A stretch of 64,000 nucleotides of DNA from Novosphingobium olei. GTDB taxonomy: Bacteria; Pseudomonadota; Alphaproteobacteria; Sphingomonadales; Sphingomonadaceae. The notes below the pieces were generated by a model. The model did no database searches. It worked only from the letters and a program-made list of their open reading frames with translations, and had not been told where the DNA came from. The translations under genes and the position numbers were made by a program. Within the stretch, counting starts at the first letter, position 1, and every line of letters begins with the position of its first letter. Positions 37,508 to 45,919 of this stretch are shown here, in pieces. The stretch spans positions 408,666 to 472,665 of the forward strand of contig NZ_JABBGM010000003.1 of assembly GCF_012927405.1 (NCBI RefSeq), given 5' to 3'.

Positions 37508-39541
37508 TCAGAATCTTACCCTGATGCTGCCGATCAGGTTAAGTCCATCGCCGGGGCTGTGCAGCGTCTGGGCGCCGTCCCACCACGCATATTCATAGTA
37601 GGTGTCGGTGAGGTTCTTGCCGGTCAGAGCTACGTCGATCCGATCATTCACCATGTAGGCCACTTCAACGTTTAACAGGCTATAGTTGCCGAACTTGCCG
37701 CCGTTGGCAGCGCTGTTGGCGGCCGTCAGCCAGTAGCTCGACTGGCCATTGGCCCAAAGCGAAACGCGGACCTTCGGCAGGCCGGTAAAGTCGACCCCGC
37801 TCGACCAGAGCCAATGCGGTACATGGTCAATCTCGTTGCCCTTATATTGCGGGGTTGCCGGATCGGGCGTGGTGATGGTCGCTTTCTGCCAGGTCAGCGC
37901 CCCCCACAGCGAGAGGCCTGCAACCGGCTTGGCACTCAACTGAAGATCGAAACCGCGGCGACGCGTGGCCCCGACATTCTCGCTGTCACCGAGCGGGTCA
38001 TTGAGTTTGCGCTTGATCTCCCCGGTCGCAGTCTGCTGCCAGGCTGCGATGCGCCCTTCGAACAGGTCACCAAGCGCGTACTTGACGCCGATTTCCCAGC
38101 CCTCGTTGATCGAAGGATCGAGGTTGATGGTGCGCGGCGGGATGAGATAGGCACCAGAGCCGAGGCCAATCTGGAAGCTCTTCCCGTAGTTGCCGTACAG
38201 CGTCACGCCCTTGATGGGCAGCACGGCGACCGACAGCTTGGGCTGGCTGATGGTTCCGTAGTCGTTGATCGGGGCAAACTGACCGCTCAGGCGGTTGAGA
38301 TAGCTGCCGCCAACCCAGTCCCACCGCCAGGCGGGTGTGACCCGCAGCCAGGGTGCAGGCTCGAGGATCAACTGGCCATAGACGCCGCCCACCGAGAGCT
38401 TGAACTTCTGGTCGCGGGTCTGTGCCGTGGGCACCCGGTTGACCGCCGTGTAGCGCAGGGAGATATTGTCCTGCCACTGCGTGTCGCCGCCGATTTCGGC
38501 CATCAACGGCATGCCCGCAAGGCTGGTGTGATAGTGCAAGGCCCCCATCACGCCCCAGTGATCCTCACTGGTAACCCGCCGCTGCTGCGAGGCTCCCGCC
38601 GAGAACTTGACGTAGCGATCGTCGCGCAGGCGGTTGAAGTAGGCCTTCGCCGTAAAATCGAGCCTCTCGCTGAGGCTATTGTCGAAGTGCAGACTGTACT
38701 GCTGGACTTCGCGGCTGTCGCCGTCCGAGGCATTGTAAGCGTTTGTCATGCGCGGATCGCGGCGACTATCGGCAAAGGTCAGGTAGCCGGGCTCCTGCGC
38801 ATTGCCCTTGTAGTAGCGAGCGATCGCACCGATCCGCACATCCGCATTGGGGTTGAAGAACCATTTGCCCCCAAGACTGAAGCGGTCGAGGTCGCCATGA
38901 CGCCGATAGCCTTCGGATTGGCGGTAGGCGACGAGATAGTTCTGGCTGAACTTGCCCGTTTCCAGGCCTGCCGACAGCTGGCCCTCGTAGGTCCCGAAGC
39001 TGCCGCCGGCGAGCCGAGCATCGGCATAGGTGCCGCCGATCCGCGTCTTGATATTGGCGCTTCCGGCGATGGCGTGGAGGCCGTAGCGCGGATCCGAGGT
39101 GCCGCGCACAACCTCGATCCCGGCGATATCGAGCGGGTAGACCTCGTCGATGTAGGGCATGTTGCCGTCGTTGCTATTGGACGGGATGCCATCGATTAAC
39201 AGCTTGACGGCATTGATCTCGCCCTCGCCGTTGAACCCGCGGAACGAGAACTTACCGCTGGTCGTGCCCTGATTGAAATTGGTGAGGAGCACGCCCGGAA
39301 GCCGCCCTACCAGTTCCCAGGCATAGTTGACGTTGGCGCGCTGCGCGACGTCACCGCCGAGGCGATCGACCGATGTCAGGACATTGCCGGTCGAGCCCGC
39401 CATGCGGTTGGCGGAAACGACGATCTCGCCGACGGTGAAGGTCGTATCGGCGCTGGTGCCGGGCGGCGCAGGCTCATCGGCAAGTGCAGGCGAAGCTGCG
39501 CTAGCCAGGGCCAGCGCGATGGCGAATTTCGAAGTATGCAT
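37508..39541 (-). CDS. TonB-dependent outer-membrane receptor
   Basis: 677 residues. A signal peptide (MHTSKFAIALALASAASPALA), a TonB-box-like EIVVSANRM, a plug with VGRLPGVLLTNFNQGTTSG, FSFRGFNGEG and GIEVVRGTSDPRYG, and a barrel ending IGSIRVRF. No STN domain. It is followed directly by the PepSY reductase-like gene and preceded 42 bases upstream by the DJ-1-like gene. Substrate unknown; a metal chelate would fit the cluster. Confidence 0.9.
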   Translation of the reverse strand: MHTSKFAIALALASAASPALADEPAPPGTSADTTFTVGEIVVSANRMAGSTGNVLTSVDRLGGDVAQRANVNYAWELVGRLPGVLLTNFNQGTTSGKFSFRGFNGEGEINAVKLLIDGIPSNSNDGNMPYIDEVYPLDIAGIEVVRGTSDPRYGLHAIAGSANIKTRIGGTYADARLAGGSFGTYEGQLSAGLETGKFSQNYLVAYRQSEGYRRHGDLDRFSLGGKWFFNPNADVRIGAIARYYKGNAQEPGYLTFADSRRDPRMTNAYNASDGDSREVQQYSLHFDNSLSERLDFTAKAYFNRLRDDRYVKFSAGASQQRRVTSEDHWGVMGALHYHTSLAGMPLMAEIGGDTQWQDNISLRYTAVNRVPTAQTRDQKFKLSVGGVYGQLILEPAPWLRVTPAWRWDWVGGSYLNRLSGQFAPINDYGTISQPKLSVAVLPIKGVTLYGNYGKSFQIGLGSGAYLIPPRTINLDPSINEGWEIGVKYALGDLFEGRIAAWQQTATGEIKRKLNDPLGDSENVGATRRRGFDLQLSAKPVAGLSLWGALTWQKATITTPDPATPQYKGNEIDHVPHWLWSSGVDFTGLPKVRVSLWANGQSSYWLTAANSAANGGKFGNYSLLNVEVAYMVNDRIDVALTGKNLTDTYYEYAWWDGAQTLHSPGDGLNLIGSIRVRF

Positions 39542-39583
39542 TGTTGGTCCAATCGAATTTGAAGTTATGCTCGCAGGGAGGCA

Positions 39584-40462
39584 TCAGCTCTCGGCCATCG
39601 CGCGGAACATGCTGGCGACAGGCGCAAACATCTCGCTCATCATCTCGCCTACTGGCGCAGAGGTTGTGGCCAGCGTGCCCCCCTTGATCGAGGGATCGGG
39701 GGCATATTCGCCCTGCAGGACCAGGGCTTCGGCATAGGCCCGCCCACGCAGTTGCTCGACCATGGCGATGGCGAAATCGAGGCCTGCCGAAACCCCGGCG
39801 CCGGTCAGGATATTGCCATCCTTGACCACACGCTCATTGACCGGGATCGCCCCGAAATCAGCCAGTATGTCGCGGGCGACCCAGTGCGAAGTTGCGCGCT
39901 TGCCTTTGAGCAAACCGGCCTTGGCCAGCACCATCGAGCCGGTGCAGACGCTGGTGATGTGCTTGGCACGTGAGGCCCGATCCCTGATCCACGCCATGGT
40001 GTCAGCGCGCGCCATGACCGAAAGTGTGCCCTCCGTCCCGCCAGGCACGAAGAGCAAGTCGAGATCCTTGGGCGCGTCCGCCATCGTCACCGTGGGCGTG
40101 ATGGCCAGGCCCAGGTCCGACGTCACCGGCGAGAGATCCTTCTCGGTAGTGACGAGGTGGACCTTTGCACCGAACAGGCAGGCAAAGAAGTAATGCGGTC
40201 CCACGAGGTCGAGCGCGGTAAACTTGGGGTAGAGCAGCATCGCGATCTGCTCCTGCCCCCACAGGCCCGGCCCGAGCACCCGGTTCATCGCCTCCATGTG
40301 CTTGTCATGCATGGCTGTCTGTTCGGCAGCAGACGGGTTTGCCGAGGGCGCAGCAGCACCACCGGCAGCCTGTGCGGCCATAGCCTTTTCGATCGCGAGA
40401 CAGGGAGCGAGCAAGGCTGCTCCGGTCATGCCCTCGAGAAGGGTGCGGCGGTTGGTCGTCAT
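39584..40462 (-). CDS. Exported DJ-1/PfpI protein resembling isonitrile (isocyanide) hydratase
   Basis: 292 residues. A twin-arginine leader (TTNRRTLLEGMTGAALLAP) points to Tat export. The core is close to Pseudomonas isocyanide hydratase InhA as I remember it: FTALDLVGPHYFFA for the conserved Asp, ITSVCTGSMVLAKAGLL for the catalytic Cys elbow, then GAIPVNERVVKDGNILTGAG and GEYAPDP. InhA adds water to isonitriles, giving N-substituted formamides. Other DJ-1 subfamilies (GlxA regulators, chaperones) fit less well, since no HTH is present. The start at 40462 overlaps the esterase gene's stop (ATGA). Confidence 0.8.
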   Translation of the reverse strand: MTTNRRTLLEGMTGAALLAPCLAIEKAMAAQAAGGAAAPSANPSAAEQTAMHDKHMEAMNRVLGPGLWGQEQIAMLLYPKFTALDLVGPHYFFACLFGAKVHLVTTEKDLSPVTSDLGLAITPTVTMADAPKDLDLLFVPGGTEGTLSVMARADTMAWIRDRASRAKHITSVCTGSMVLAKAGLLKGKRATSHWVARDILADFGAIPVNERVVKDGNILTGAGVSAGLDFAIAMVEQLRGRAYAEALVLQGEYAPDPSIKGGTLATTSAPVGEMMSEMFAPVASMFRAMAES

Positions 40463-41385
40463 CGTTGACCATCCTTCGCCGAAGGAAGGAGGCCGCGGGA
40501 CTGCATCCACCAGAGGAATTCTTCCAGCCAGTGATCGCTCGTCGTGCCATGCCGCTTCAGTCCGAAGCCGTGGCCACCATGCTCGTAGATGTGTAATTCT
40601 GCCGGTACTCCAGCCTTGCGCCAGGCCTGATGCAGCAGTGTGGCGTCCTCTGGCTGAAACTCGTCATCTGCGGCGGCCGCGATGAATGCCGGGGAGGCGT
40701 CAGCCGGGACGGGGGTGCGCAAGCCGCCATAGATCAGGCCGACAAACGCCGGGCGCGTGGCAACGTCACCAATCGCGAGATCAGCCGCAAGGTACCCACC
40801 TGCCGAAAAGCCGATCATACCGATCCGCTGGGGGTCCACTTCCCATCCCCGTGCGTGCCGGCGCACCAACTCGACCGCGCGTGCGCCGTCGATCACCGCG
40901 TTGGCCTCGCCGGCGAAACGCGGAACCTCCAGCGGTACACCGCTTTTGGCCCGAGCCATGATCAGGTCCATCTCGCGAAGGTGGATCGCGGGGAGCATGG
41001 CCGGGCTCCCGGAACTCAGGATCGTACGGTACTTGAGCACGAATGCGGTGATCCCGTGCTTCGACAATGCTTCGGCGACGGCTGTCCCCTCGGACTCATA
41101 GGCGAGACCAACGAAGCCACCGCCCGGTGCGACGATAATAGCCGTACCGTTCGCAGTGCCCGGTGCCGGCCGGTACAGTTCAAGCGTGGGCGAACTGACG
41201 TTGCGGATGAGCAGACCACCTGCCTCGGGCACCTGCTCACGCAGTTCGGGAACCCCGAGCGAAGACACAGCGCCCTCCGGCCAGAGCGGGACTACGGTCT
41301 CATGAATGGGATCCGCGCGCGCGGTGGCCGAAGCAATCAACAGGGCGGCAGCAACCCCTAGCCTCGCCAGCCATGCAGACTTCAC
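40459..41385 (-). CDS. Exported alpha/beta hydrolase (acetyl-esterase/BD-FAE-like)
   Basis: 308 residues with a GTG start at 41385 overlapping the TonB receptor stop (GTGA) and a signal peptide (SAWLARLGVAAALLIASATA), so probably periplasmic. The oxyanion motif is APGGGFVGL, the nucleophile GFSAGGY, and the His lies in EHGGHGFG. The fold is that of small esterases of carboxylic or siderophore esters. It is translationally coupled to both neighbours, the siderophore-type receptor and the isonitrile-hydratase-like protein, suggesting the three act on one imported compound. Confidence 0.82.
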   Translation of the reverse strand: MKSAWLARLGVAAALLIASATARADPIHETVVPLWPEGAVSSLGVPELREQVPEAGGLLIRNVSSPTLELYRPAPGTANGTAIIVAPGGGFVGLAYESEGTAVAEALSKHGITAFVLKYRTILSSGSPAMLPAIHLREMDLIMARAKSGVPLEVPRFAGEANAVIDGARAVELVRRHARGWEVDPQRIGMIGFSAGGYLAADLAIGDVATRPAFVGLIYGGLRTPVPADASPAFIAAAADDEFQPEDATLLHQAWRKAGVPAELHIYEHGGHGFGLKRHGTTSDHWLEEFLWWMQSRGLLPSAKDGQR

Positions 41386-43472
41386 AGTTCCACCCGGACG
41401 GTAGCCGTCAAGGTGCGCGGTGCGCCAGGCAGGATCCAATCGGGCGAGAACTGGTGCTGCGAGACGTAGTAGCGCTTGTCGAAGACATTCTTGAGGTTGA
41501 CCTGGGCGGTCACGTTGGCACCCGCGAGTACGAAGCGATAGGCCGCTTCCGCATCGAAACGGACATAGCCAGGTAGCGTGACGGTGTTACCCACATCGCC
41601 GAACCGCGCGGACTGGTAGAATGCCCCGCCGCCAAACGCGGCTGCTTTGGTTGCCTGATAGCGGGCCCACAGGCTAGCGGCATGGCGCGGGGTGTTGGCG
41701 AGGCGCAGCGATCCTGCATCCACCTTGGTATCGGTGAAGGCATAGGAGCCGATTACCGACAGTTGTGGGGTGATCTCGCCGCTGAAATCCAGCTCGATCC
41801 CGCGCGAGCGCGCCCTGCCAATTGTCTGGATCACCGGGAAGAAGGTGAAATCGCCGCGGTTGGTCTTTAGGAGATCGAAAGCGGCCAGGGTTGCGCTGAA
41901 CCGCTTGTCTGCGGTCTGCACCTTGGCGCCCACCTCGAACTGCCGACCGATTTCAGGGGCGAGTTTGGTGCCATCGGGATTGACGCCGTTGTTGGCGGAG
42001 AGCCCGCGTTGGAACTGACCGTAGACCACCAGGCCGCGCGCGACTTCCAAGGTCGCGCCGATGCGCGGCGAGGTGAAACTCACCTTGTTGGGAGCAAGGC
42101 CAGGTGAGGAATAGATCGTGCTGGTCCAATCGTGACGCAGCGCCGCCACGGCGTGGAAGCCGCCACCGAAGTCGATGGCATCCTCGGCAGTGACCGAAAA
42201 CCAGCGGTCGCGGTCAACGATGTCAACTGGACTGGCCTGCGCGATATCGAGCGGCGGTGTGTTCGCCACGTTCGGACTGGTGAGGCTCACCGTGCCAAGC
42301 TGCTCGAAATATGAAAGCCCGGTCTTGCCTTCGCGGAAGTATTCGGTCCCGACCGCAAGATGATGGACCAGGGCGCCTGTCCGCACTGTACCGATCAGAT
42401 CGGCACTGGCCTGATCGACGTGGTAACGCCCGTCCGGCCGCACGTTGAAATAGTAAAGTGCAAGGCGGCGCGAAGATGCGAACAGGTCATCCCCTGTCGT
42501 CAGATCGAGCCGGTAGGGCGCAACATCAAGCTCGCGGGTGTGCGAGCGCATGTGGATACCGCGCAGGCGCAACTGCCAGGCGCTGCCAACGGCCTGACGT
42601 ACGTCGAGCCGGTAAACCTGCGTCTCTGCCTTCGAAAGCACCGGTGCATTGTTGTACGCGGTGTTGAGCGGAATGTCTGCTGGCCGCGCGCCGTCAGATG
42701 GAATGCCATAGTCGTTGCGATAGCGGTGGTTGAGGTAATCCACGCTGAAAGTCACGTTGGTGTCCGCCGACGGCCGCCAGCCGAGCGAAGCGTTCACCGA
42801 GGCAAGCTTCTCCACCACATAGTCGCGGTTCGACCCAGTGTTGAGATAGCTCCCCGAAACCGCTGCGACCCAGTGCTGGTTCGCATCGAGCGCTCCGCCG
42901 ATCCGTGCCGACGTGCGCGACAGGCCATATTCGCCCACCGTCTGCGCCAGTTCGCGAGCAGGTGCGGCCGTCAGCGGCCGGGCGCGAATATTGACGAGGC
43001 CGCCCGGTTCCGCGCGACCGAACAGCACCGAGTCTGGTCCCTTGACGACCTCGACCGCCTCGACATTGGCCATGTCGATCGGCACACCACGCACTTTGGT
43101 GCCATCGAGATAGTAGGTGCCACTGCTGTAGAGCGAGCTTTGCGTGGTCATCGAGACGGTTGAGAACCCGCGCAGCACCAGCAGTGGCGCGGTCGCGCCA
43201 CCAAAGCCGAAGTCTGAAGAGACGCCGGCAACATTGCGCACTGCCTCGGTCAGCGTGATCGCGTTCTGGTCGAGCAGAACTTCGCGTTTCACCACTTGTA
43301 TGGACTGTGGCGTCAGCAGGATCGGCTGCCCGGTCTTGCTTGCGCTGGTGCTGTCGTCTGCCGAATAGCGCCCGGTTACGACAATTTCGCGCTGGTCTGG
43401 ACTCGCGTCCTCGGCAAGCGCGGGGCTGGCGGACAGCAGCACGGCTGCGATGGCAAACACAGACGTCTTCAT
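41382..43472 (-). CDS. TonB-dependent siderophore-type receptor
   Basis: About 696 residues. The start at 43472 (MKTSVFAIAAVLLSASPALA) has an AGGGGGGAAAA ribosome site; an ATG at 43517 would add a non-signal leader and overlap the Sco gene. The plug has TPQSIQVVKREVLLDQNA, LVLRGFSTVSM and EVVKGPDSVLFGRAEPGGLV, and the barrel ends RTLTATVRVEL, both typical of siderophore receptors. No STN domain. It is the head of an overlapping trio with the esterase and the DJ-1-like protein and lies 41 bases after Sco1. Confidence 0.92.
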   Translation of the reverse strand: MKTSVFAIAAVLLSASPALAEDASPDQREIVVTGRYSADDSTSASKTGQPILLTPQSIQVVKREVLLDQNAITLTEAVRNVAGVSSDFGFGGATAPLLVLRGFSTVSMTTQSSLYSSGTYYLDGTKVRGVPIDMANVEAVEVVKGPDSVLFGRAEPGGLVNIRARPLTAAPARELAQTVGEYGLSRTSARIGGALDANQHWVAAVSGSYLNTGSNRDYVVEKLASVNASLGWRPSADTNVTFSVDYLNHRYRNDYGIPSDGARPADIPLNTAYNNAPVLSKAETQVYRLDVRQAVGSAWQLRLRGIHMRSHTRELDVAPYRLDLTTGDDLFASSRRLALYYFNVRPDGRYHVDQASADLIGTVRTGALVHHLAVGTEYFREGKTGLSYFEQLGTVSLTSPNVANTPPLDIAQASPVDIVDRDRWFSVTAEDAIDFGGGFHAVAALRHDWTSTIYSSPGLAPNKVSFTSPRIGATLEVARGLVVYGQFQRGLSANNGVNPDGTKLAPEIGRQFEVGAKVQTADKRFSATLAAFDLLKTNRGDFTFFPVIQTIGRARSRGIELDFSGEITPQLSVIGSYAFTDTKVDAGSLRLANTPRHAASLWARYQATKAAAFGGGAFYQSARFGDVGNTVTLPGYVRFDAEAAYRFVLAGANVTAQVNLKNVFDKRYYVSQHQFSPDWILPGAPRTLTATVRVEL

Positions 43473-43513
43473 TAATTTTCCCCCCTGGGAATGCTGTTTG
43501 TTGGTTTTGGATG

Positions 43514-44143
43514 TCACGCGATCAGTCGCTTGAGCTTGGCCAGCGCGGTTGCGTCGGATTCCTGGTGGTCGATGGTTCCCGAAAACTCGCCCCTGGCGGT
43601 CATCAGGTAGATCGCAGCGGTATGGTCGATGGTGTAATCGCCGCCCGGCTGCGGAACCTTGGCCGAGTAGACACCGTAGCCCTTCTTGATCTGTTCAAGC
43701 TGGGCATCAGTCCCGGTCAGGCCGAGGATTGGCGTGCCGAACAGTGCGACGTAGTTGCCAAGGTCGGCAGGCTTGTCGTGGCCCGGATCGACCGAGACGA
43801 AGACGATGTTGAACTTCATGCCGTCGGCCCCAAGCTGTTTGCGCAGCCGCGCCATGCGGGCAAGGCTGGTCGGGCAGACATCGGGACAGCGGGTGAAGCC
43901 GAAGAAGATCGCATAGGGCTTGCCCGCCAGCGTCTTCTCGGTGACTAACGAGCCGTCCGGCGCAGTCAGCGTGAACGGCCCGCCGAAGGTGTGGGCGTAG
44001 TCATTGGCAGGATCGCCCGCGGGATGGCCGCGGTCATAGATCACGGCGAGACTGACCATTGTGGCGACGCCGAGGACAAGCCACAGCGCCGTGCGCAGGC
44101 GGGCGAAACCCGAGCGAGGTTCCTTCTGCTCAGTGTCCTGCAT
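43514..44143 (-). CDS. Sco1/SenC/PrrC family copper protein
   Basis: 209 residues anchored by one N-terminal helix (ALWLVLGVATMVSLAVIY) with a periplasmic thioredoxin-like domain. The copper motif CPDVCP and the distal His in DHTAAIYLM are intact. Sco proteins deliver Cu or reduce cysteines during oxidase copper-centre assembly, and in Rhodobacter (PrrC) relay redox signals to RegB/PrrB. Its coupling to PCu(A)C (14-base overlap) is usual; its closeness to a quinol oxidase lacking CuA and to regBA is notable. Confidence 0.93.
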   Translation of the reverse strand: MQDTEQKEPRSGFARLRTALWLVLGVATMVSLAVIYDRGHPAGDPANDYAHTFGGPFTLTAPDGSLVTEKTLAGKPYAIFFGFTRCPDVCPTSLARMARLRKQLGADGMKFNIVFVSVDPGHDKPADLGNYVALFGTPILGLTGTDAQLEQIKKGYGVYSAKVPQPGGDYTIDHTAAIYLMTARGEFSGTIDHQESDATALAKLKRLIA

Positions 44144-44621
44144 GGCCGTTCTCGATCGGGCCGGTCGACGTCACGGGCTGCACCGCGAATTGCACGGTCA
44201 CGCGGCCAGCGCGCTGGAAGCGGAGCGTCACGGGGAAACGCTCGCCCTGACGCAGCTGGCGCTTCAGGCCCATGAACATGATGTGGTAGCTGCCGGGCTT
44301 GAGTTCGAGCGTACCTCGGGCCGGAACGGCAATGCCGCCTTCCACCTGGCGCATGCGCATGACACCCCCATCCATGGTCATGGTATGCAGCTGGACTTCG
44401 GCTGCCACCGGGCTTGTGCCCGAGACCAGTCGATCGTCGGACTGGCTCTTGTTGGTGATGGTCATGAACCCGCCGCCAACGGCTTGCCCCGGAGCAGTCT
44501 CCCGCGACCAAGGGTGCTGGATGCCCAGGTTCCCGGCCTGATAACCATGCGCCAACGCAGCGCTCGCCAAGGCACTCAAGGCCAGAGCGGGCACAAGGGT
44601 TTTGGGAGGAAGGCGCATCAT
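44130..44621 (-). CDS. Periplasmic copper chaperone PCu(A)C
   Basis: 163 residues with a signal peptide ending ASAALA. The family copper site H-x(n)-M ... H-x-M is present as LHTMTMDGGVMRMRQVEGG and GSYHIMFMGL. It binds Cu(I) in the periplasm and passes it to Sco or oxidase. The start at 44621 overlaps the stop of the small upstream gene (ATGA). The C-terminal ENGHAGH adds two more His. Confidence 0.93.
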   Translation of the reverse strand: MMRLPPKTLVPALALSALASAALAHGYQAGNLGIQHPWSRETAPGQAVGGGFMTITNKSQSDDRLVSGTSPVAAEVQLHTMTMDGGVMRMRQVEGGIAVPARGTLELKPGSYHIMFMGLKRQLRQGERFPVTLRFQRAGRVTVQFAVQPVTSTGPIENGHAGH

Positions 44622-44815
44622 AGCTTGAAATCCTGTTCGAGGGTGCAGACGGGAATCGCCTGCGCGGCGAGGGTCTGGGGCGGCTCGACCAAGCCGACGC
44701 CAAAGGCCGTGTCGGCGAGGCGCAGCGCGGCGCAGAGCGCGATCGCCTTCCAGGTGTTGCGCCGAAAGCGCTGGAGCCTGTGATGCCGCGCGTCAGAAAC
44801 CTTGAACATGCCCAT
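44618..44815 (-). CDS. Small hypothetical protein between DUF2244 and PCu(A)C
   Basis: 65 residues, basic N-terminus (KVSDARHHRLQRFRRNTWK), a weakly hydrophobic middle and a single Cys near the C-terminus (IPVCTLEQDF). It overlaps PCu(A)C by four bases and starts 3 bases after the DUF2244 stop, so it is embedded in the operon. No family recognised. It may be a leader-like or membrane-associated peptide. Confidence 0.5.
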   Translation of the reverse strand: MGMFKVSDARHHRLQRFRRNTWKAIALCAALRLADTAFGVGLVEPPQTLAAQAIPVCTLEQDFKL

Positions 44816-44818
44816 GGT

Positions 44819-45349
44819 TCAGCACCCCCGCGCGTGCGCGAGCGCAGCCGCCACCAGCGGCGCCACCGCGCGGCGCTCATCGAGGCTAAGGCAGCGCCCG
44901 AACTCGATGCTGCCGTCGCGGCTGCGCAGGAACAGGCGCAGGTCGGTCGGGCTGCGCCCTTCGGCCGCCAGGTGCATCCAGAACGCGGGTAGCTCGATCT
45001 GGCGACCGCTGCTGTCGCGATGGCGCACCTGGCCATCGGCCAGTTCGAGCGTCTCTTGCGCTGGTGTCGATTTGCCATGGCGTTCAAGCGCGAACGTCAG
45101 GGCAGCCATGGCCAGAATGGAAAAAGCAGGCACCAGCCAGTGACCGTGCAGGGCAGGCCCGATACTGGTCACCATGAACAGGAGGCCGATGACGCTGAAA
45201 CAGACGCGAGCGTCCTGGCTCAGATGCGAGCGGTTCTCCTGCATGTGCAGGATAAGAGGCTTGGGATTGGTCGTCTCGGGGACGCAATCCAGGCGTTCGG
45301 GCTTCGAAGCCCAAGGCCGTTCCGTGGAACGGCATAGCAATTCGTACAT
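44819..45349 (-). CDS. DUF2244 family membrane protein
   Basis: 176 residues. After a polar N-terminus come two transmembrane helices (VCFSVIGLLFMVTSIGPALH, WLVPAFSILAMAALTFALE) and a cytoplasmic part ending LRLFLRSRDGSIEFGRCLS, LDERRAVAPLVAAAL: the LRS...IEIGxFLSxxER signature of DUF2244. These proteins often lie beside cytochrome oxidase genes in alphaproteobacteria. Function unknown. The N-terminus is uncertain; a later start at about Met36 (MQENRSHL) is possible. Confidence 0.75.
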   Translation of the reverse strand: MYELLCRSTERPWASKPERLDCVPETTNPKPLILHMQENRSHLSQDARVCFSVIGLLFMVTSIGPALHGHWLVPAFSILAMAALTFALERHGKSTPAQETLELADGQVRHRDSSGRQIELPAFWMHLAAEGRSPTDLRLFLRSRDGSIEFGRCLSLDERRAVAPLVAAALAHARGC

Positions 45350-45427
45350 GGAAGAATGCTCCGGCTAAGCCGGCGCACGCTAAGGGAAGGCGCGCACGCC
45401 GGCCGGTCCGACAAATCGGTTAGATTG

Positions 45428-45832
45428 TCAGACCAAAGCCGGCGGTCCGCGCAGAGGCGGCCGCAGATAGGAAACGCGTTTAGGAAGAGGGAGACGCGCG
45501 GGCGCAAAGCCAAGCGCAAGAATGAAGGCCAGTGCCAGCGCGAGCAGCCAAGGATCGGCACCCGTCATCGAGGCCATCGACAGGGATGCGAAGGGGCACT
45601 CGCCCTTGCCCTGCTTGTGACCCGATTCGCTCCCGCCATCCTTCATCGGGATGACGAGTTGCTTCACGGCATGATTGCCCGTGATCTCGTCGCAGATCTG
45701 GACGGTCAGCACCTTGGAGCTTTGCCCGATCATGTAACCGGACGGCACGATGATCTTCATGCACAGCGCCGCCATGACCACCAGGATGGCCAAGACGCGG
45801 TGTCGCTGGAGATGATCGCGGAGCGTTGTCAC
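45428..45832 (-). CDS. DUF2946-like protein
   Basis: 134 residues with a hydrophobic N-terminal segment (VLAILVVMAALCMKIIVPSGYMI), a periplasmic stretch with CDEITGNHAVKQ and GECPFAS, then a second membrane helix (WLLALALAFILALGFAPA) and a basic-proline tail with a PPLRGPPA end. This layout with ICxxxG / CPFC-like Cys-His content resembles DUF2946 proteins near copper genes. A metal role is plausible, not shown. Confidence 0.65.
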   Translation of the reverse strand: MTTLRDHLQRHRVLAILVVMAALCMKIIVPSGYMIGQSSKVLTVQICDEITGNHAVKQLVIPMKDGGSESGHKQGKGECPFASLSMASMTGADPWLLALALAFILALGFAPARLPLPKRVSYLRPPLRGPPALV

Positions 45833-45919
45833 TTCGAGTGCGCACTACATTGGACGAACGGAATTGTCATCAGGTCGCGTCGCGATGCTTCATTTCGGTG
45901 CCTTGATCACTGACCTCGA

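Noticed and set aside
37814..39199. 461-codon plus-strand frame opposite a TonB receptor
   Set aside because: The receptor's signal, plug and barrel are clear on the minus strand; this is a shadow frame. The same applies to 10056-10826, 11447-12667, 15203-16204, 42360-43163 and 62396-63136 (plus) and to 47371-48357 and 49038-49892 (minus).
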